A program made the translations under genes and the position numbers. Below, one piece after another: positions 8,149 to 16,900 of a stretch of 64,000 nucleotides of DNA. The notes beneath the pieces are model-generated. The model did not search any database. It worked only from the letters and a program-made list of their open reading frames with translations, and was not told the DNA's origin. This DNA comes from Arthrobacter sulfonylureivorans (lineage in GTDB: Bacteria > Actinomycetota > Actinomycetes > Actinomycetales > Micrococcaceae): contig RJAE01000001.1 in assembly GCA_004000035.1 (NCBI GenBank), forward strand, positions 489,729 through 553,728, read 5' to 3'. Each line of letters begins with the position of its first letter. The first letter of the stretch is position 1.

Positions 8149-9474
8149 TCAGCCCTCGGTGGCCGAGGGCGCCGGCGCGGCTGCGTACATTTCCTGCCAG
8201 AGCTGCGGGAACTCGGGCATGGTCTTGGCCGTCGTTCCGATGTCCTCGACCTCCACGCCGCGCACGGCCAGGCCGATGATGGCACCGGCGGTGGCCATGC
8301 GATGGTCTTCGTAGGAATGGAACAACCCGCCGTGCAGCGGCCGGGGGCGGATCCGCAGTCCGTCGGCCGTCTCCTCTGCGTCGCCGCCCAAGCGGTTGAT
8401 CTCCGTCACCAAAGCGGCCAGGCGGTCGGTTTCGTGGCCGCGCAGGTGGGCAATGCCGCTCAGGCGGGACTCGCCGTCGGCCAGCGCGCACAGGGCTGCC
8501 GCGGTGGGAGCCAGTTCGCTGGTATCGGCAAGGTCCGCGCCGGTGATCTTTTCGCCGCCGATCACGGTCAGCGTCCCGCCCGCCAGCGTGACCGTGGCGC
8601 CGAGCCGGGGCAGGATGTCCCGCCAGGCGTCGCCCACCTGGGTGGTGGAAGCCGGCCAGTTGGGCACCCTGATCCGCCCGCGCGTGGCCAAGGCGGCGGC
8701 CAGGAACGGGCCGGCGTTGGAGAGATCTTGCTCGATCCGGGTGTCGAAGGCGCGGATCGGGCCGGGGGAGACCACCCAGTGGTTCCGACGGGAATCGTCC
8801 ACGCTCACGCCGAGGTCGCGCAGCAACTGCACCGTCATGGCGATATGGTCCAGGCTCGGCACGCGCTCGCCGACGTGCTCCAGATGCAGGCCGTCGCGGC
8901 AGCGCGGACCCACCAGCAACAGGGCGGAGACGAACTGCGAGGACGCGCTGGCATCGATCGCCAGATGGCCGCCGGCCACACTGCCGGTGCCGGTGATGCG
9001 GAACGGGAGGCTGCCGCTTCCGCCGTCCTCCACTGCCACACCCAATTGGCGCAGCGCGTCGATGGTGGGGGACATCGGCCGGCGCCGTGCCGCGGGGTCG
9101 CCGTCGAACTCCACGTCTCCGGTACACAGCGCCGCCAGTGGCGGCACGAACCGCATGACGGTGCCCGCCAGACCGCAATCGACTCCGGCATCGCCTAGCG
9201 GACGCGCCGGATCAATCGGTTCCACCAGCAGGTCGGGGCCGAACCGGCCGTCCCCCTCCGCCTCGGTAATCCGGGCGCCCAGGGAACGAAGCGCTTCCAC
9301 CATCAAAAAGGTGTCACGTGAGTGCAGCGGGGCGCGCAGCCGTGACGGGCCGTCGGCCAACGCAGCGAGCACCAAATAGCGGTTGGTCAGCGACTTGGAA
9401 GCAGGGATCTGGACCGTTGCGTCGATCGGCTTCTCTGCATAGGGAGCCGGCCAACTGTTGGCAACCATGGGCAT
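8149..9474 (-). CDS. aroA: 3-phosphoshikimate 1-carboxyvinyltransferase (EPSP synthase)
   Basis: 441 residues, normal length. The enzyme joins shikimate-3-phosphate and PEP in chorismate synthesis. Near the N-terminus IPASKSLTNRYLVLAAL carries the PEP/S3P-binding Lys-Ser; GLAGTVMRFVPPLAAL is the loop that decides glyphosate response (here Gly-Leu-Ala-Gly-Thr rather than the Gly-Asn-Ala-Gly-Thr of class I enzymes), and YEDHRMATAGAIIGL is the late active-site block. The ATG at 9474 lies five bases after the DoxX stop; a second ATG two codons on is also possible. Together with rsgA immediately downstream it forms the aroA-rsgA pair seen in many actinobacteria. Confidence 0.94.
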   Translation of the reverse strand: MPMVANSWPAPYAEKPIDATVQIPASKSLTNRYLVLAALADGPSRLRAPLHSRDTFLMVEALRSLGARITEAEGDGRFGPDLLVEPIDPARPLGDAGVDCGLAGTVMRFVPPLAALCTGDVEFDGDPAARRRPMSPTIDALRQLGVAVEDGGSGSLPFRITGTGSVAGGHLAIDASASSQFVSALLLVGPRCRDGLHLEHVGERVPSLDHIAMTVQLLRDLGVSVDDSRRNHWVVSPGPIRAFDTRIEQDLSNAGPFLAAALATRGRIRVPNWPASTTQVGDAWRDILPRLGATVTLAGGTLTVIGGEKITGADLADTSELAPTAAALCALADGESRLSGIAHLRGHETDRLAALVTEINRLGGDAEETADGLRIRPRPLHGGLFHSYEDHRMATAGAIIGLAVRGVEVEDIGTTAKTMPEFPQLWQEMYAAAPAPSATEG

Positions 9475-9479
9475 TGCGT

Positions 9480-10061
9480 TCAGGATCCCACCACATCCGA
9501 GGTGGCTTCCCGCACTGCGCGTTCCGCCTTTTTCAGCTGTTTGCGGGCGTCCTTGCCCATCGATTCCGCATTGCGCCGGGCGCCCTTGCCGATGGAACGG
9601 ACGTTGCGGCGGGCATCGGCCGCCAGGTGCTCGGCGCGCCAGACCAGCCCGGGCCGTCCGGCGGTGTCAACGGATGCCAGCATGACGGCTCCGATCAATG
9701 ACAGGTTCTTCAACAGCCGGTTGCGGCGCACCCGCCTGGCTTCCGGTGTGGCGGAATCCGCCGTCCGGTATTCCACCAGTGTGTTGACGGCGGTCGTGCC
9801 GGCCAGCAGGGCAGCAGCAAGCCGGGAGAACCTGCCCATGCCCAGCAGGACGCCTGCTCCCACCTGGGCTGCGCCGATGACCCGTGCAATCGTCTTCTCT
9901 TGCCCGACCAACGCTCCTGCCGCGGGAAGGACGGATTCTGTCTGCTGAACCAGCGGCCGCAGCGACGCAGCCGTTTCGTCGGCGTGGCGCAAACGGTCAA
10001 AGCCGGTCGCTATAAAGCTGGTGGCCAGCAGGGGACGGGCGGCAAGGCGGACGATTGACAT
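9480..10061 (-). CDS. DoxX-family membrane protein
   Basis: 193 residues from the ATG at 10061, which has a strong AGGAGG upstream. Three to four hydrophobic helices: the first contains [16 protein letters not shown], followed by [33 protein letters not shown] and [12 protein letters not shown], matching the DoxX/SURF4-like superfamily. The C-terminal ~55 residues are very basic with repeated ADARRN / GARRNAES / KDARKQ units, likely a cytoplasmic amphipathic tail. Function in actinobacteria is mostly unknown; some DoxX proteins partner redox enzymes, and this one is divergent from the redox regulator sigR. It is the first gene of the run DoxX-aroA-rsgA. Confidence 0.82.
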   Translation of the reverse strand: MSIVRLAARPLLATSFIATGFDRLRHADETAASLRPLVQQTESVLPAAGALVGQEKTIARVIGAAQVGAGVLLGMGRFSRLAAALLAGTTAVNTLVEYRTADSATPEARRVRRNRLLKNLSLIGAVMLASVDTAGRPGLVWRAEHLAADARRNVRSIGKGARRNAESMGKDARKQLKKAERAVREATSDVVGS

Positions 10062-10203
10062 GGAAGCCTCCTGGGCGTCGGCGTGCGTCGAAGGAATCTG
10101 TGCCCTTCCCCTCGGCCGGACCGCGGGAAGGCGGCACTGGACACTAGTCTGGCACTTTTGTTGCCACCGCACACCTTACGGAGCGGCTTGGCATCATCGG
10201 CAG

Positions 10204-10229
10204 GGAATAGCCGGGCGGCATCGAACGTT
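10204..10229 (+). promoter_or_regulatory. SigR-type promoter (GGAAT-N18-GTT) upstream of sigR
   Basis: GGGAAT (10203-10208) is followed by exactly 18 bases and then GTT (10227-10229). This matches the published SigR/SigH consensus of actinobacteria with optimal spacing, and lies about 65 bases before an in-frame upstream GTG of sigR. It therefore predicts positive autoregulation of sigR-rsrA under thiol stress. The match is exact; its activity is inferred. Confidence 0.75.
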
Positions 10230-10389
10230 ACGTCTGACAGGAATGCCGGTGCATTGTCGCCGGTCCAGGACGTGTCGGAACGAAGGGAAACCTGTGACTA
10301 CAGCGCTTGCCGAACCAGCCCACGCGGGGCTGGTAGACGGCGCAGCATCGGCCCAGGGGTTCGTGAAGCTCAGCGTAGACTGGGAGCCA

Positions 10390-11094
10390 ATGACGACTGA
10401 GAATTCGGACGGCGCCAAGAACCGCAGCAACCCCGGCACAACGGGGCAGCCGGATGAGGTTGACGTCCAGACGGAAACTGCCGAGCAGCGCCGTGCCCGC
10501 TTTGAACGCGACGCGATGCAGTATGTGGACCAGCTGTACTCGGCCGCAATGCGGATGGCACGCAACCCCAGCGATGCCGAGGACCTGGTGCAGGAGGCCT
10601 ACACCAAGGCTTTTTCGGCGTTTCACCAGTACAAGCCGGGGACCAACCTCAAGGCCTGGCTGTACCGGATCCTGACGAACACTTACATCAACCTCTACCG
10701 GAAGCGGCAGCGCGAACCGCAACAGTCCAACACGGATCAGGTAGAGGACTGGCAGATGTTCCAAGCTGCCTCCCACACTTCCTCAGGACTGCGGTCTGCG
10801 GAAGCAGAGGCATTGGACCACTTGCCGGATTCTGATGTGAAGGACGCCCTCCAAGCCATCCCGGAGGAATTCCGGCTGGCCGTTTACTTCTCGGATGTAG
10901 AGGGCTTCGCGTACAAGGAAATATCGGAAATCATGAATACCCCCATCGGTACCGTGATGTCCCGCCTGCACCGGGGACGCAAGCTGTTGCGCGAGCTGCT
11001 TGCCGACTATGCGCACGAACGCGGCATCAGCGGTACCAAGGACAGGAAAAACGCCGCAGCGGCGGTGGGGACACAACAGGAGAACGTCAAATGA
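10390..11094 (+). CDS. sigR: RNA polymerase sigma factor SigR (SigH/RpoE group), thiol-stress response
   Basis: 234 residues from the ATG at 10390 (GGGAG upstream). Region 2 runs through [31 protein letters not shown]-type sequence with [19 protein letters not shown] (2.3-2.4); region 4 includes [18 protein letters not shown] and the helix [15 protein letters not shown]. The gene overlaps rsrA by four bases (ATGA), the conserved SigR-RsrA arrangement that controls the mycothiol/thioredoxin response. An in-frame GTG at 10294 with AAGGG at proper spacing would yield a 266-residue form with 32 extra residues. In Streptomyces an equivalent extended isoform made from the SigR-dependent promoter is short-lived and gives feedback control; the layout here fits that model. 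Confidence 0.92.
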   Translation: MTTENSDGAKNRSNPGTTGQPDEVDVQTETAEQRRARFERDAMQYVDQLYSAAMRMARNPSDAEDLVQEAYTKAFSAFHQYKPGTNLKAWLYRILTNTYINLYRKRQREPQQSNTDQVEDWQMFQAASHTSSGLRSAEAEALDHLPDSDVKDALQAIPEEFRLAVYFSDVEGFAYKEISEIMNTPIGTVMSRLHRGRKLLRELLADYAHERGISGTKDRKNAAAAVGTQQENVK

Positions 11095-11354
11095 GCGACT
11101 GCCACGGACTGGGCGACTGCGAAGACGACCGGATGCAACGGATTTACGAGTACGTTGACGGCGCACTCTCCCGAGACGACCTCGCGGAGATTAAGGCGCA
11201 TCTGGACAGCTGCCAAGAATGCGCCGAAGAACACAACCTGGAGTGCCTGATCCGTTTGGTGGTGAAGCGCTCCTGCCAGGAGGCTGCACCGCAGACCCTC
11301 AAGGAACGCATCCTGGACAAGATAGGCCACATCAGGGAATCAGACACCGTCTAG
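11091..11354 (+). CDS. rsrA: Mycothiol-system zinc anti-sigma factor RsrA
   Basis: 87 residues. The ZAS zinc motif is His37-x3-Cys41-x2-Cys44, the same numbering as in Streptomyces RsrA, with Cys10 as the probable fourth ligand; further cysteines are at 4, 52 and 62. In the reduced state RsrA holds SigR; disulfide formation expels zinc and frees it. The ATG overlaps the sigR stop by four bases, coupling their synthesis. A strong bidirectional hairpin terminator follows at 11401. Confidence 0.93.
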   Translation: MSDCHGLGDCEDDRMQRIYEYVDGALSRDDLAEIKAHLDSCQECAEEHNLECLIRLVVKRSCQEAAPQTLKERILDKIGHIRESDTV

Positions 11355-11400
11355 TCTTTTCGCCCGGCCCGCCTGCCAGGGCACAGCAGCACACAACAGA

Positions 11401-11437
11401 AGAACCCCCGCCGCCCAACCGGGCACGGGGGTTCTTC
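11401..11437. terminator. Bidirectional terminator between rsrA and the bL37 gene
   Basis: AGAACCCCCG (11401-11410) pairs perfectly with CGGGGGTTCT (11426-11435) around a 15-base loop. Plus-strand transcripts continue into TTCC. It lies between the convergent ends of sigR-rsrA and the bL37 gene. Confidence 0.75.
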
Positions 11438-11476
11438 CGTCAGCAGCATCAGCCGTGCGGGCTGGTGCCCAACCGT

Positions 11477-11551
11477 TTAGGTGTTGGGGCGCTTGCTGTG
11501 GTTTGCGCCGCCGCGCTTACGGTCACGACGCTTGCGTGCACGCTTGCTCAT
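11477..11551 (-). CDS. Ribosomal protein bL37 (24-residue actinobacterial 50S protein)
   Basis: A 24-residue, extremely basic protein read on the minus strand: MSKRARKRRDRKRGG, then ANHSKRPNT. It matches the tiny actinobacterial 50S protein bL37 first seen in mycobacterial ribosome structures, which shares the basic K/R-run and the final ANHxKRPN motif. A near-perfect AAAGGAGG lies five bases before the ATG, a strength expected for a ribosomal protein. It is too short for most gene finders. A location just beyond sigR-rsrA, convergent with them, is seen in related genomes to my knowledge. Confidence 0.85.
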   Translation of the reverse strand: MSKRARKRRDRKRGGANHSKRPNT

Positions 11552-11642
11552 GGCTGCCTCCTTTGCTGGATGAAAAAGAACTGCGCACCAGTCTTTCATA
11601 TGCCCGCGCCTGCTCCTAACTGAAGGAGCTGCACGCCGGAAG

Positions 11643-12239
11643 TCAGCGCAGCGCCGCGGTGATGGAGGCCTTGGCCTGGTCCAGCACCGTCCGAATGGTC
11701 TGCACGGCGACTTCGTCTACCGTTCCGGTGGCGCTGCGCCGGCGCAAGCGCACCCGAACGTCGTCGCGGAAGTCGTTGAGCAGGTGCTCCAGTTCCTTTA
11801 CCGTCCGAAGCCCGGCGGCGTCGGCCGCCCGCGGAGAAGTCCTGGCTTTGCTGCGGGCGGCCTCGGCCGAGGCGGCAAGGTCCGCCCGGAGCCCCTTCAT
11901 GGAGCTGCGCAGCTCGTCCCGCAACCCATCGGCGAGGCGCCGCACGGACGCGGAGATATCAGCTTCGACGTTGGCCAGCTCGTCCTGGCGGGCGGCCAGT
12001 TCCCGCCGTCCGGCGTCGGTGATGCTGTAGACCGTGCGCCGTCCGTCCGAGGCGGTGGCAACCAGTCCCTCCTCCTCGAGTTTGGCCAGCCGGGGATAGA
12101 CGGTGCCAGCACTGGGGGAGTAGGTGCCGCCGAACCGGTCGCTGAGGGCGCGGATGATGTCGTAACCGTGCTTGTCCCCTTCTGCCAGCAAGGCGAGCAG
12201 ATAGAGCCGCAGGGCGCCGTGGGCGAATACGGGAGGCAT
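11643..12239 (-). CDS. PadR-family transcriptional regulator
   Basis: 198 residues. The PadR winged helix is clear at the N-terminus: GALRLYLLALLAEGDKHGYD, SPSAGTVYPRLAKLEEEGL and RTVYSITDAGRRELAARQ; the rest is an extended, charged, probably coiled-coil region (VSF1-like). The gene's ATG overlaps by one base the TGA of the upstream DUF4097 gene, so the two form an operon. PadR proteins usually repress their own operon; a strong palindrome array at 13101-13140, upstream of the DUF4097 gene, is the likely binding site. Ligand unknown. Confidence 0.87.
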   Translation of the reverse strand: MPPVFAHGALRLYLLALLAEGDKHGYDIIRALSDRFGGTYSPSAGTVYPRLAKLEEEGLVATASDGRRTVYSITDAGRRELAARQDELANVEADISASVRRLADGLRDELRSSMKGLRADLAASAEAARSKARTSPRAADAAGLRTVKELEHLLNDFRDDVRVRLRRRSATGTVDEVAVQTIRTVLDQAKASITAALR

Positions 12240-13063
12240 CAGTTCACCTGGCTTCCGGCCGTGTCCCGGTGGAATACCGCCAAGGTGCCCGAGACCGTGG
12301 TTGACCGGACGGTGAGCCCGCGGCCTTCGGGTCCTATCCGGGTCTTCACTTTCTCCGAGAAGCCGAAGAACTTCTGGTCGTTGACGGTGATGCTGCCCGT
12401 CGCCGAAGAAGCGGCCACATCCACGCCGTATTGTTCGGGCACCCGTACGGTGACGTTGCCGGAAACGGAATTGACGGCCAAATCCTGGGGTGCGCCCTGC
12501 AGGTCGAAGCTCAAGTCGCCGCTGACCGTGCTGGCCCGGACATGGTCCAGGTCGCCGGACGCGGTGACCTCGCCGGAGACACTCTTCGCCGCCAGCGTGC
12601 CGCCGTGGTGACGGACGATGATCTCGCCGCTGACGGTATTGACGGTGAGCACGCCGGTAGTTTCGTCGGCCATCATGGACCCGGACACGGTGCTCAAATC
12701 CGCGTTGGCGGCAAGGCCGGATACCAGGCCGTCCCCGCTGACGGTGGAGGCCTTGACGGGAACGTTCCGTGGCAGGGCGATGCTGATCACGGCCTCTTCC
12801 CGGTAGCCGGAGACGGCCAGGTTGACCTGCCGTGCCAAGAACCCCAACGGGCCCTCGCCGCCCTTGTTGTGGCTGATCTCCAGCGTGCCGTCGCGCAGGG
12901 TCATCTCCAGCGGCGCGCCGCTGACTTCGGAGACCTGCACCCTGACGGTCGGCTCCTCGTGCACGATGATGTCCAGCCGCCCTTTGACGATGGAGGCCTT
13001 GAGCATGCGGACCTCGTCAACGTCAATTGTTTGTGGACCATCGATGCTCCACGTATCGTTCAT
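12239..13063 (-). CDS. DUF4097 beta-strand repeat (adhesin-like) protein
   Basis: 274 residues from the ATG at 13063 (AGGACA upstream). No signal peptide or membrane helix. From residue ~110 on, a repeated unit of about 20 residues with TVSG / SVSG at each turn (KASTVSGDG, LSTVSGSM, NTVSGEI, KSVSGEV, RASTVSGDL, NSVSGNV) forms the right-handed beta-helix of the DUF4097/DUF4098 group. These are widespread beside PadR regulators and are annotated as putative adhesins, although the lack of a secretion signal here suggests a cytoplasmic role. It is the first gene of the DUF4097-padR operon and lies directly behind the palindromic operator at 13101. Confidence 0.82.
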   Translation of the reverse strand: MNDTWSIDGPQTIDVDEVRMLKASIVKGRLDIIVHEEPTVRVQVSEVSGAPLEMTLRDGTLEISHNKGGEGPLGFLARQVNLAVSGYREEAVISIALPRNVPVKASTVSGDGLVSGLAANADLSTVSGSMMADETTGVLTVNTVSGEIIVRHHGGTLAAKSVSGEVTASGDLDHVRASTVSGDLSFDLQGAPQDLAVNSVSGNVTVRVPEQYGVDVAASSATGSITVNDQKFFGFSEKVKTRIGPEGRGLTVRSTTVSGTLAVFHRDTAGSQVN

Positions 13064-13100
13064 GGCTTGTCCTGCCTGGTGGCAATACACCGCTCCCAAC

Positions 13101-13140
13101 GCGATATATCTCGTAATGAAGACACGATATATCGCGATAC
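13101..13140. promoter_or_regulatory. Palindromic ATATATCG operator array, likely PadR site
   Basis: In an otherwise GC-rich region the stretch holds GCGATATATCTCGT (13101-13114) and ACGATATATCGCGATA (13124-13139), arranged as an inverted repeat around a ten-base spacer. Within the second arm, CGATATATCG and TATCGCGATA are each perfect palindromes. It lies 38-77 bases before the DUF4097 start codon. Arrays of ATAT-TCG palindromes of this kind are typical of PadR autoregulation. Confidence 0.6.
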
Positions 13141-13177
13141 GCCCGGTGGCAAGGGTGTGCCGCCCACCGGTACAGGA

Positions 13178-13210
13178 ACGGCGGGACCGGAGCATGTCCG
13201 GTCCCGCCGT
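13178..13210 (-). terminator. Strong hairpin after the SGNH-like gene
   Basis: ACGGCGGGACCGG (13178-13190) and CCGGTCCCGCCGT (13198-13210) form a perfect 13-bp stem with a seven-base loop, 46 bases beyond the stop of the minus-strand gene at 13256. There is no T tract, as is common for actinobacterial terminators. Confidence 0.7.
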
Positions 13211-13255
13211 CTGGGCGCTGAAGGTGCAGACCCGCCGTCCTGCGGGCGCGGGTAG

Positions 13256-13855
13256 TCAGAAGGGCTCGGGCAGATCCAACCACGGATACCAGCCCCGATG
13301 CAGGACCAGCCAGGCGAGCAGACCGTAGCCCGCTTGGCCCGGGGTCCCGCCGTTACCGGCCAAATCGGTGCGCCACTGCTCGTGATTGAGCAAGGGTGTG
13401 AAGGTGTCGACGAAGACGTGTTTGCGGCGCGTGGTGACATCGCCGAAGGCGGTCGACAGCTCGGCCAGCTGCGCATTGCGCTGGGCATCCAGCCCGGGGG
13501 GCGGACCCACAACGAAGACTTTGACGCTGAGCTGGGCCGCGCCGTCCAGGATGTTCGCCAGGTTCAGGCGGCTGCGGGCCGTGGACAAGCCGAGCTCGAG
13601 GTCGCGGCCGGACAGGCCGATGATCAGCCGGTTTTCGAAGCCGTCATCGAAACGCCGGCCGGCTTCTTGAAGCCAGCGGCCGGCCAGTTCCTCCGTCCCT
13701 TCGTTCGGCGATGCCAGAACGAAGGATTCCAAGGTGGCTGGATCAGGGTTGGTCCGGGCCAGGGTTCGGCCCAACCAACCGAGGGCGCGCGGGTCTCCCA
13801 CGCCGGCCAGCAGTTGTTCTCCCACTGCGGCGATCCTGATTCTGCGTTGCTCCAC
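13256..13855 (-). CDS. SGNH/GDSL-like protein lacking the catalytic residues
   Basis: 199 residues with the overall layout of an SGNH (GDSL) hydrolase: an N-terminal first strand and turn, ENRLIIGLSGRDL where block III sits, VKVFVVGPPPGL (strand and GPPP loop) and a C-terminal TPGQAGYGLLAWLVL helix. However the nucleophile position reads VGEQL (11-15) instead of GDSL, block III lacks Asn, and the Asp-x-x-His of block V reads NGGTPGQ. So Ser and His are both absent and the protein is probably not an esterase of the usual mechanism. Similar degenerate copies occur in Arthrobacter, from memory. It lies downstream of kgd, separated by a terminator, so it likely has its own promoter. Confidence 0.7.
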   Translation of the reverse strand: MEQRRIRIAAVGEQLLAGVGDPRALGWLGRTLARTNPDPATLESFVLASPNEGTEELAGRWLQEAGRRFDDGFENRLIIGLSGRDLELGLSTARSRLNLANILDGAAQLSVKVFVVGPPPGLDAQRNAQLAELSTAFGDVTTRRKHVFVDTFTPLLNHEQWRTDLAGNGGTPGQAGYGLLAWLVLHRGWYPWLDLPEPF

Positions 13856-13884
13856 GAGTAGCTTTCTGGTTCGACGGGCTGGAG

Positions 13885-13916
13885 ACGGTGCTTAAAAGAA
13901 ACGGTGCTTAAAAGAA
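13885..13916. repeat. Perfect 16-bp tandem duplication
   Basis: ACGGTGCTTAAAAGAA occurs twice head to tail (13885-13900 and 13901-13916), between the kgd terminator hairpin and the SGNH-like gene. On the minus strand each copy contributes a TTCTTTTAAG tract right after the hairpin stem, so the duplication doubles the T-rich tail of the kgd terminator. Confidence 0.9.
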
Positions 13917-13917
13917 A

Positions 13918-13949
13918 GTGGGCGGGGCGCCCTGCGGCCCCCCGCCCAC
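13918..13949 (-). terminator. kgd terminator
   Basis: GTGGGCGGGG (13918-13927) pairs with CCCCGCCCAC (13940-13949) just after the kgd stop. The minus-strand RNA continues into TTTCTTTTAAG, a real T-rich tail, making this the most classical intrinsic terminator in the window. Confidence 0.8.
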
Positions 13950-13957
13950 CATCCTAC

Positions 13958-16900
13958 TTACCGGCGTTCAAAGGCCTTCTTGACCAGAACGTCCTGTTCC
14001 ACAGCGTGGCGCTTGGCCGAACCGGTGGAGGTCGCAGCGGAGGCCGAACGGGAAACCAGGCGCAGCGGCTTATCGAGGGCCTCCGGCAGGTACAGACCCA
14101 TGAACGGCCACGGACCCTGGTTGGCGGGCTCGTCCTGGGCCCAGACCACCTCGGCGTTCGGGTACTTCGCCAGTTCTGCCTTGATCTCCTCGACCGGCAG
14201 CGGGTACAACTGCTCCACCCGGATGAGCGCGGTCTTGGTGTCCGAGTTCTTCTGGCGGGCGGCCAGCAGATCGTAGTAGAGCCGGCCGGAGACCAGCACC
14301 ACGCGGTCCACGTCATTGCCACTGAGGTCCTGGACATCTCCGATGACCGGCTGGAATGTTCCGGTGGTGAAGTCCTCGACCTTGGCGGCAGCAGCCTTCA
14401 ACCGCAGCAACTGCTTCGGCGTGAAGATGATCAGCGGCTTGCGGGGCCGGCTGTAGGCCTGGCGGCGCAGCAGGTGGAAGTGCGAGGCCGGGGTGGTCGG
14501 GTTGGCCACGATCATGTTGTCCTCGGCGCACATCTGCAGGAAGCGCTCGATCCGGGCCGACGAGTGGTCCGGGCCCTGGCCTTCGTACCCGTGCGGCAGC
14601 ATCAGCACCAGCGAGGACCGCTGGCCCCACTTCTGCTCGGCCGAGGACAGGAACTCGTCGATGATGGTCTGGGCGCCGTTGACGAAGTCGCCGAACTGCG
14701 CCTCCCAGAGCACCAGCGCATCCGGGCGCTCCACCGAGTAGCCGTATTCGAAGCCCATGGCCGCGTATTCGGACAGCAACGAGTCATAGATCCACAGCTT
14801 GGCCTGGTCGTCCGAGAGGTTGCTCAGCGGTGCCCACTCTTCGCCGCTCACACGGTCGTGGAAGACGGCGTGGCGCTGCACGAAGGTGCCGCGGCGGGAG
14901 TCCTGGCCGGCCAGACGGACCGGGACGCCTTCCATCAGCAGCGATCCGAACGCAGCCAGTTCGCCGAAGCCCCAGTCGATGTTGCCCTCGCGGGACATCT
15001 GCTCGCGGCGCTCCAGCAGGGCCTTCAGCTTCGGGTGGACGGTGAAGCTTTCCGGAATTTCCAGATGGGCCTTGCCGATCTTCGCCAGCGTCTCTGTCGA
15101 GATGGCGGTGCCGGACGGCACGTTGTCCGTGTCCTCGGCCTGCTGCGAGAGCGGGCGCTCCAGATCGGACACGGCGGCGGAGTCCTTGGTGATGATCGGG
15201 AGTGGCGAGGTCTGCGCTGCATGCGTTTCGGCGAAGACGCGCTCCAGTCGTTCCTGGTAGTCGCGCAGCGCCTGGTCCGCCTCGTCCTGCGTGATGTCGC
15301 CGCGGCCGACCAGGGCCTCGGTGTACAGCTTGCGGGTGGAACGCTTGGCTTCGATCAGGTTGTACATCATCGGCTGCGTCATCGAGGGATCGTCGCCCTC
15401 GTTGTGCCCGCGCCGGCGGTAGCAGACCATGTCGATGACGACGTCCTTGTGGAAGCGCTGGCGGTACTCGTAGGCCATCTGGCCCACGCGGACCACGGCT
15501 TCCGGGTCATCGCCGTTCACGTGGAAGACCGGAGCCTGGATCATCTTGGCCACGTCGGTGGAGTACACGGAGGACCGCGAGGAATGCGGCGAGGTGGTGA
15601 AACCGACCTGGTTGTTGACCACAATGTGCACGGTACCGCCGGTGCGGTAGCCGCGAAGCTGGGAGAGGTTCAGGGTTTCCGCCACCACGCCCTGGCCGGC
15701 GAAGGCCGCGTCGCCATGGATCATCACCGGGAGTACCGGGAACTCGTCGCCACGGTCCAGTCGGTCCTGCTTGGCGCGGACGATGCCCTCCAGCACCGGA
15801 TCGACGGCCTCCAAGTGGGAAGGGTTGGCGGCAAGGTAGACCTTGGTCTCGTTGCCGTTGTCGGAGGTGAATTTCCCTTCGGTGCCCAGGTGGTACTTCA
15901 CGTCACCGGAGCCTTGGACGCTACGCGGGTCCTGGGTGCCCTCGAACTCGCGGAACACTTGTGCGTAGGTCTTGCCGGCGATGTTCGTCAGCACGTTCAG
16001 CCGGCCGCGGTGGGCCATGCCGATGGCGACCTCGTCCAAGCCGTCGTCGGCGGCGTCCGAAATCACGGCATCCAGCAGCGGGATCAGGGATTCGCCGCCC
16101 TCCAGCGAGAAGCGCTTTTGGCCCACGAACTTGGTCTGCAGGAAGGTCTCGAACGCTTCGGCGGCGTTCAGCTTGCCGAGGACGCGCAGCTGCTCTTCGC
16201 GGCTGGGCTTGGCGTACGGGCGCTCCAGCTCGTTCTGGAACCACTCGCGTTCGGCCGGATCCTGAATGTGCATGTACTCAATGCCGGTGGTGCGGCAGTA
16301 GGCATCGCGGAGCACACCGAGGATGTCGCGCAGCTTCAAGCGGTCGGCGCCGCCGAATCCGCCGGTGACCCATTCCCGGTCCAGGTCCCACAGGGTCAGC
16401 CCGTAGGTGGTGATGTCCAGGTCCGGGTGCTTGCGCTGGACGTATTCCAGCGGGTTGGTGTCCGCCATCAGGTGGCCGCGGACGCGGTATGCGTGGACCA
16501 GTTGCTGGATGCGGGCAATCTTGTTGACCTGCAGCTCGACGTCCACCTGGTTGTCCGAGCGCCAGCGGACCGGCTCGTAGGGGATGCGCAGTGCTTCGAA
16601 GATCTCGTCGTAGAAGCCCTGCTCGCCCAGCAGCAGCGATTCGATCAGGCGCAGGAACTCGCCCGAGCCGGCGCCCTGGATCACGCGGTGGTCGTAGGTG
16701 GAGGTCAGCGTGATGATTTTGCCGACGCCCTGGGCGGCAATGGTCTTTTCGCTGGCACCGCGGAATTCGGCCGGGTACTCGAGGGCGCCGACGCCAACGA
16801 TGGTGGCCTGGCCCTTGGACAGCCTGGGCACGGAGTGCACGGTCCCGATGCCGCCCGGGTTGGTCAGCGAGACGGTGGTGCCGGCGTAGTCGTCGGCGGT

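Noticed and set aside
8147-9178. N-terminal extension of rsgA giving a 711-residue protein
   Set aside because: The extra part overlaps aroA in another frame and is Arg/Pro/Gly-rich noise; a GTG with a good ribosome site at 8146 gives normal RsgA.
10021-10293. sigR frame extending upstream of the GTG at 10294
   Set aside because: The frame stays open upstream but would pass through the SigR promoter, so translation cannot begin there from that transcript.
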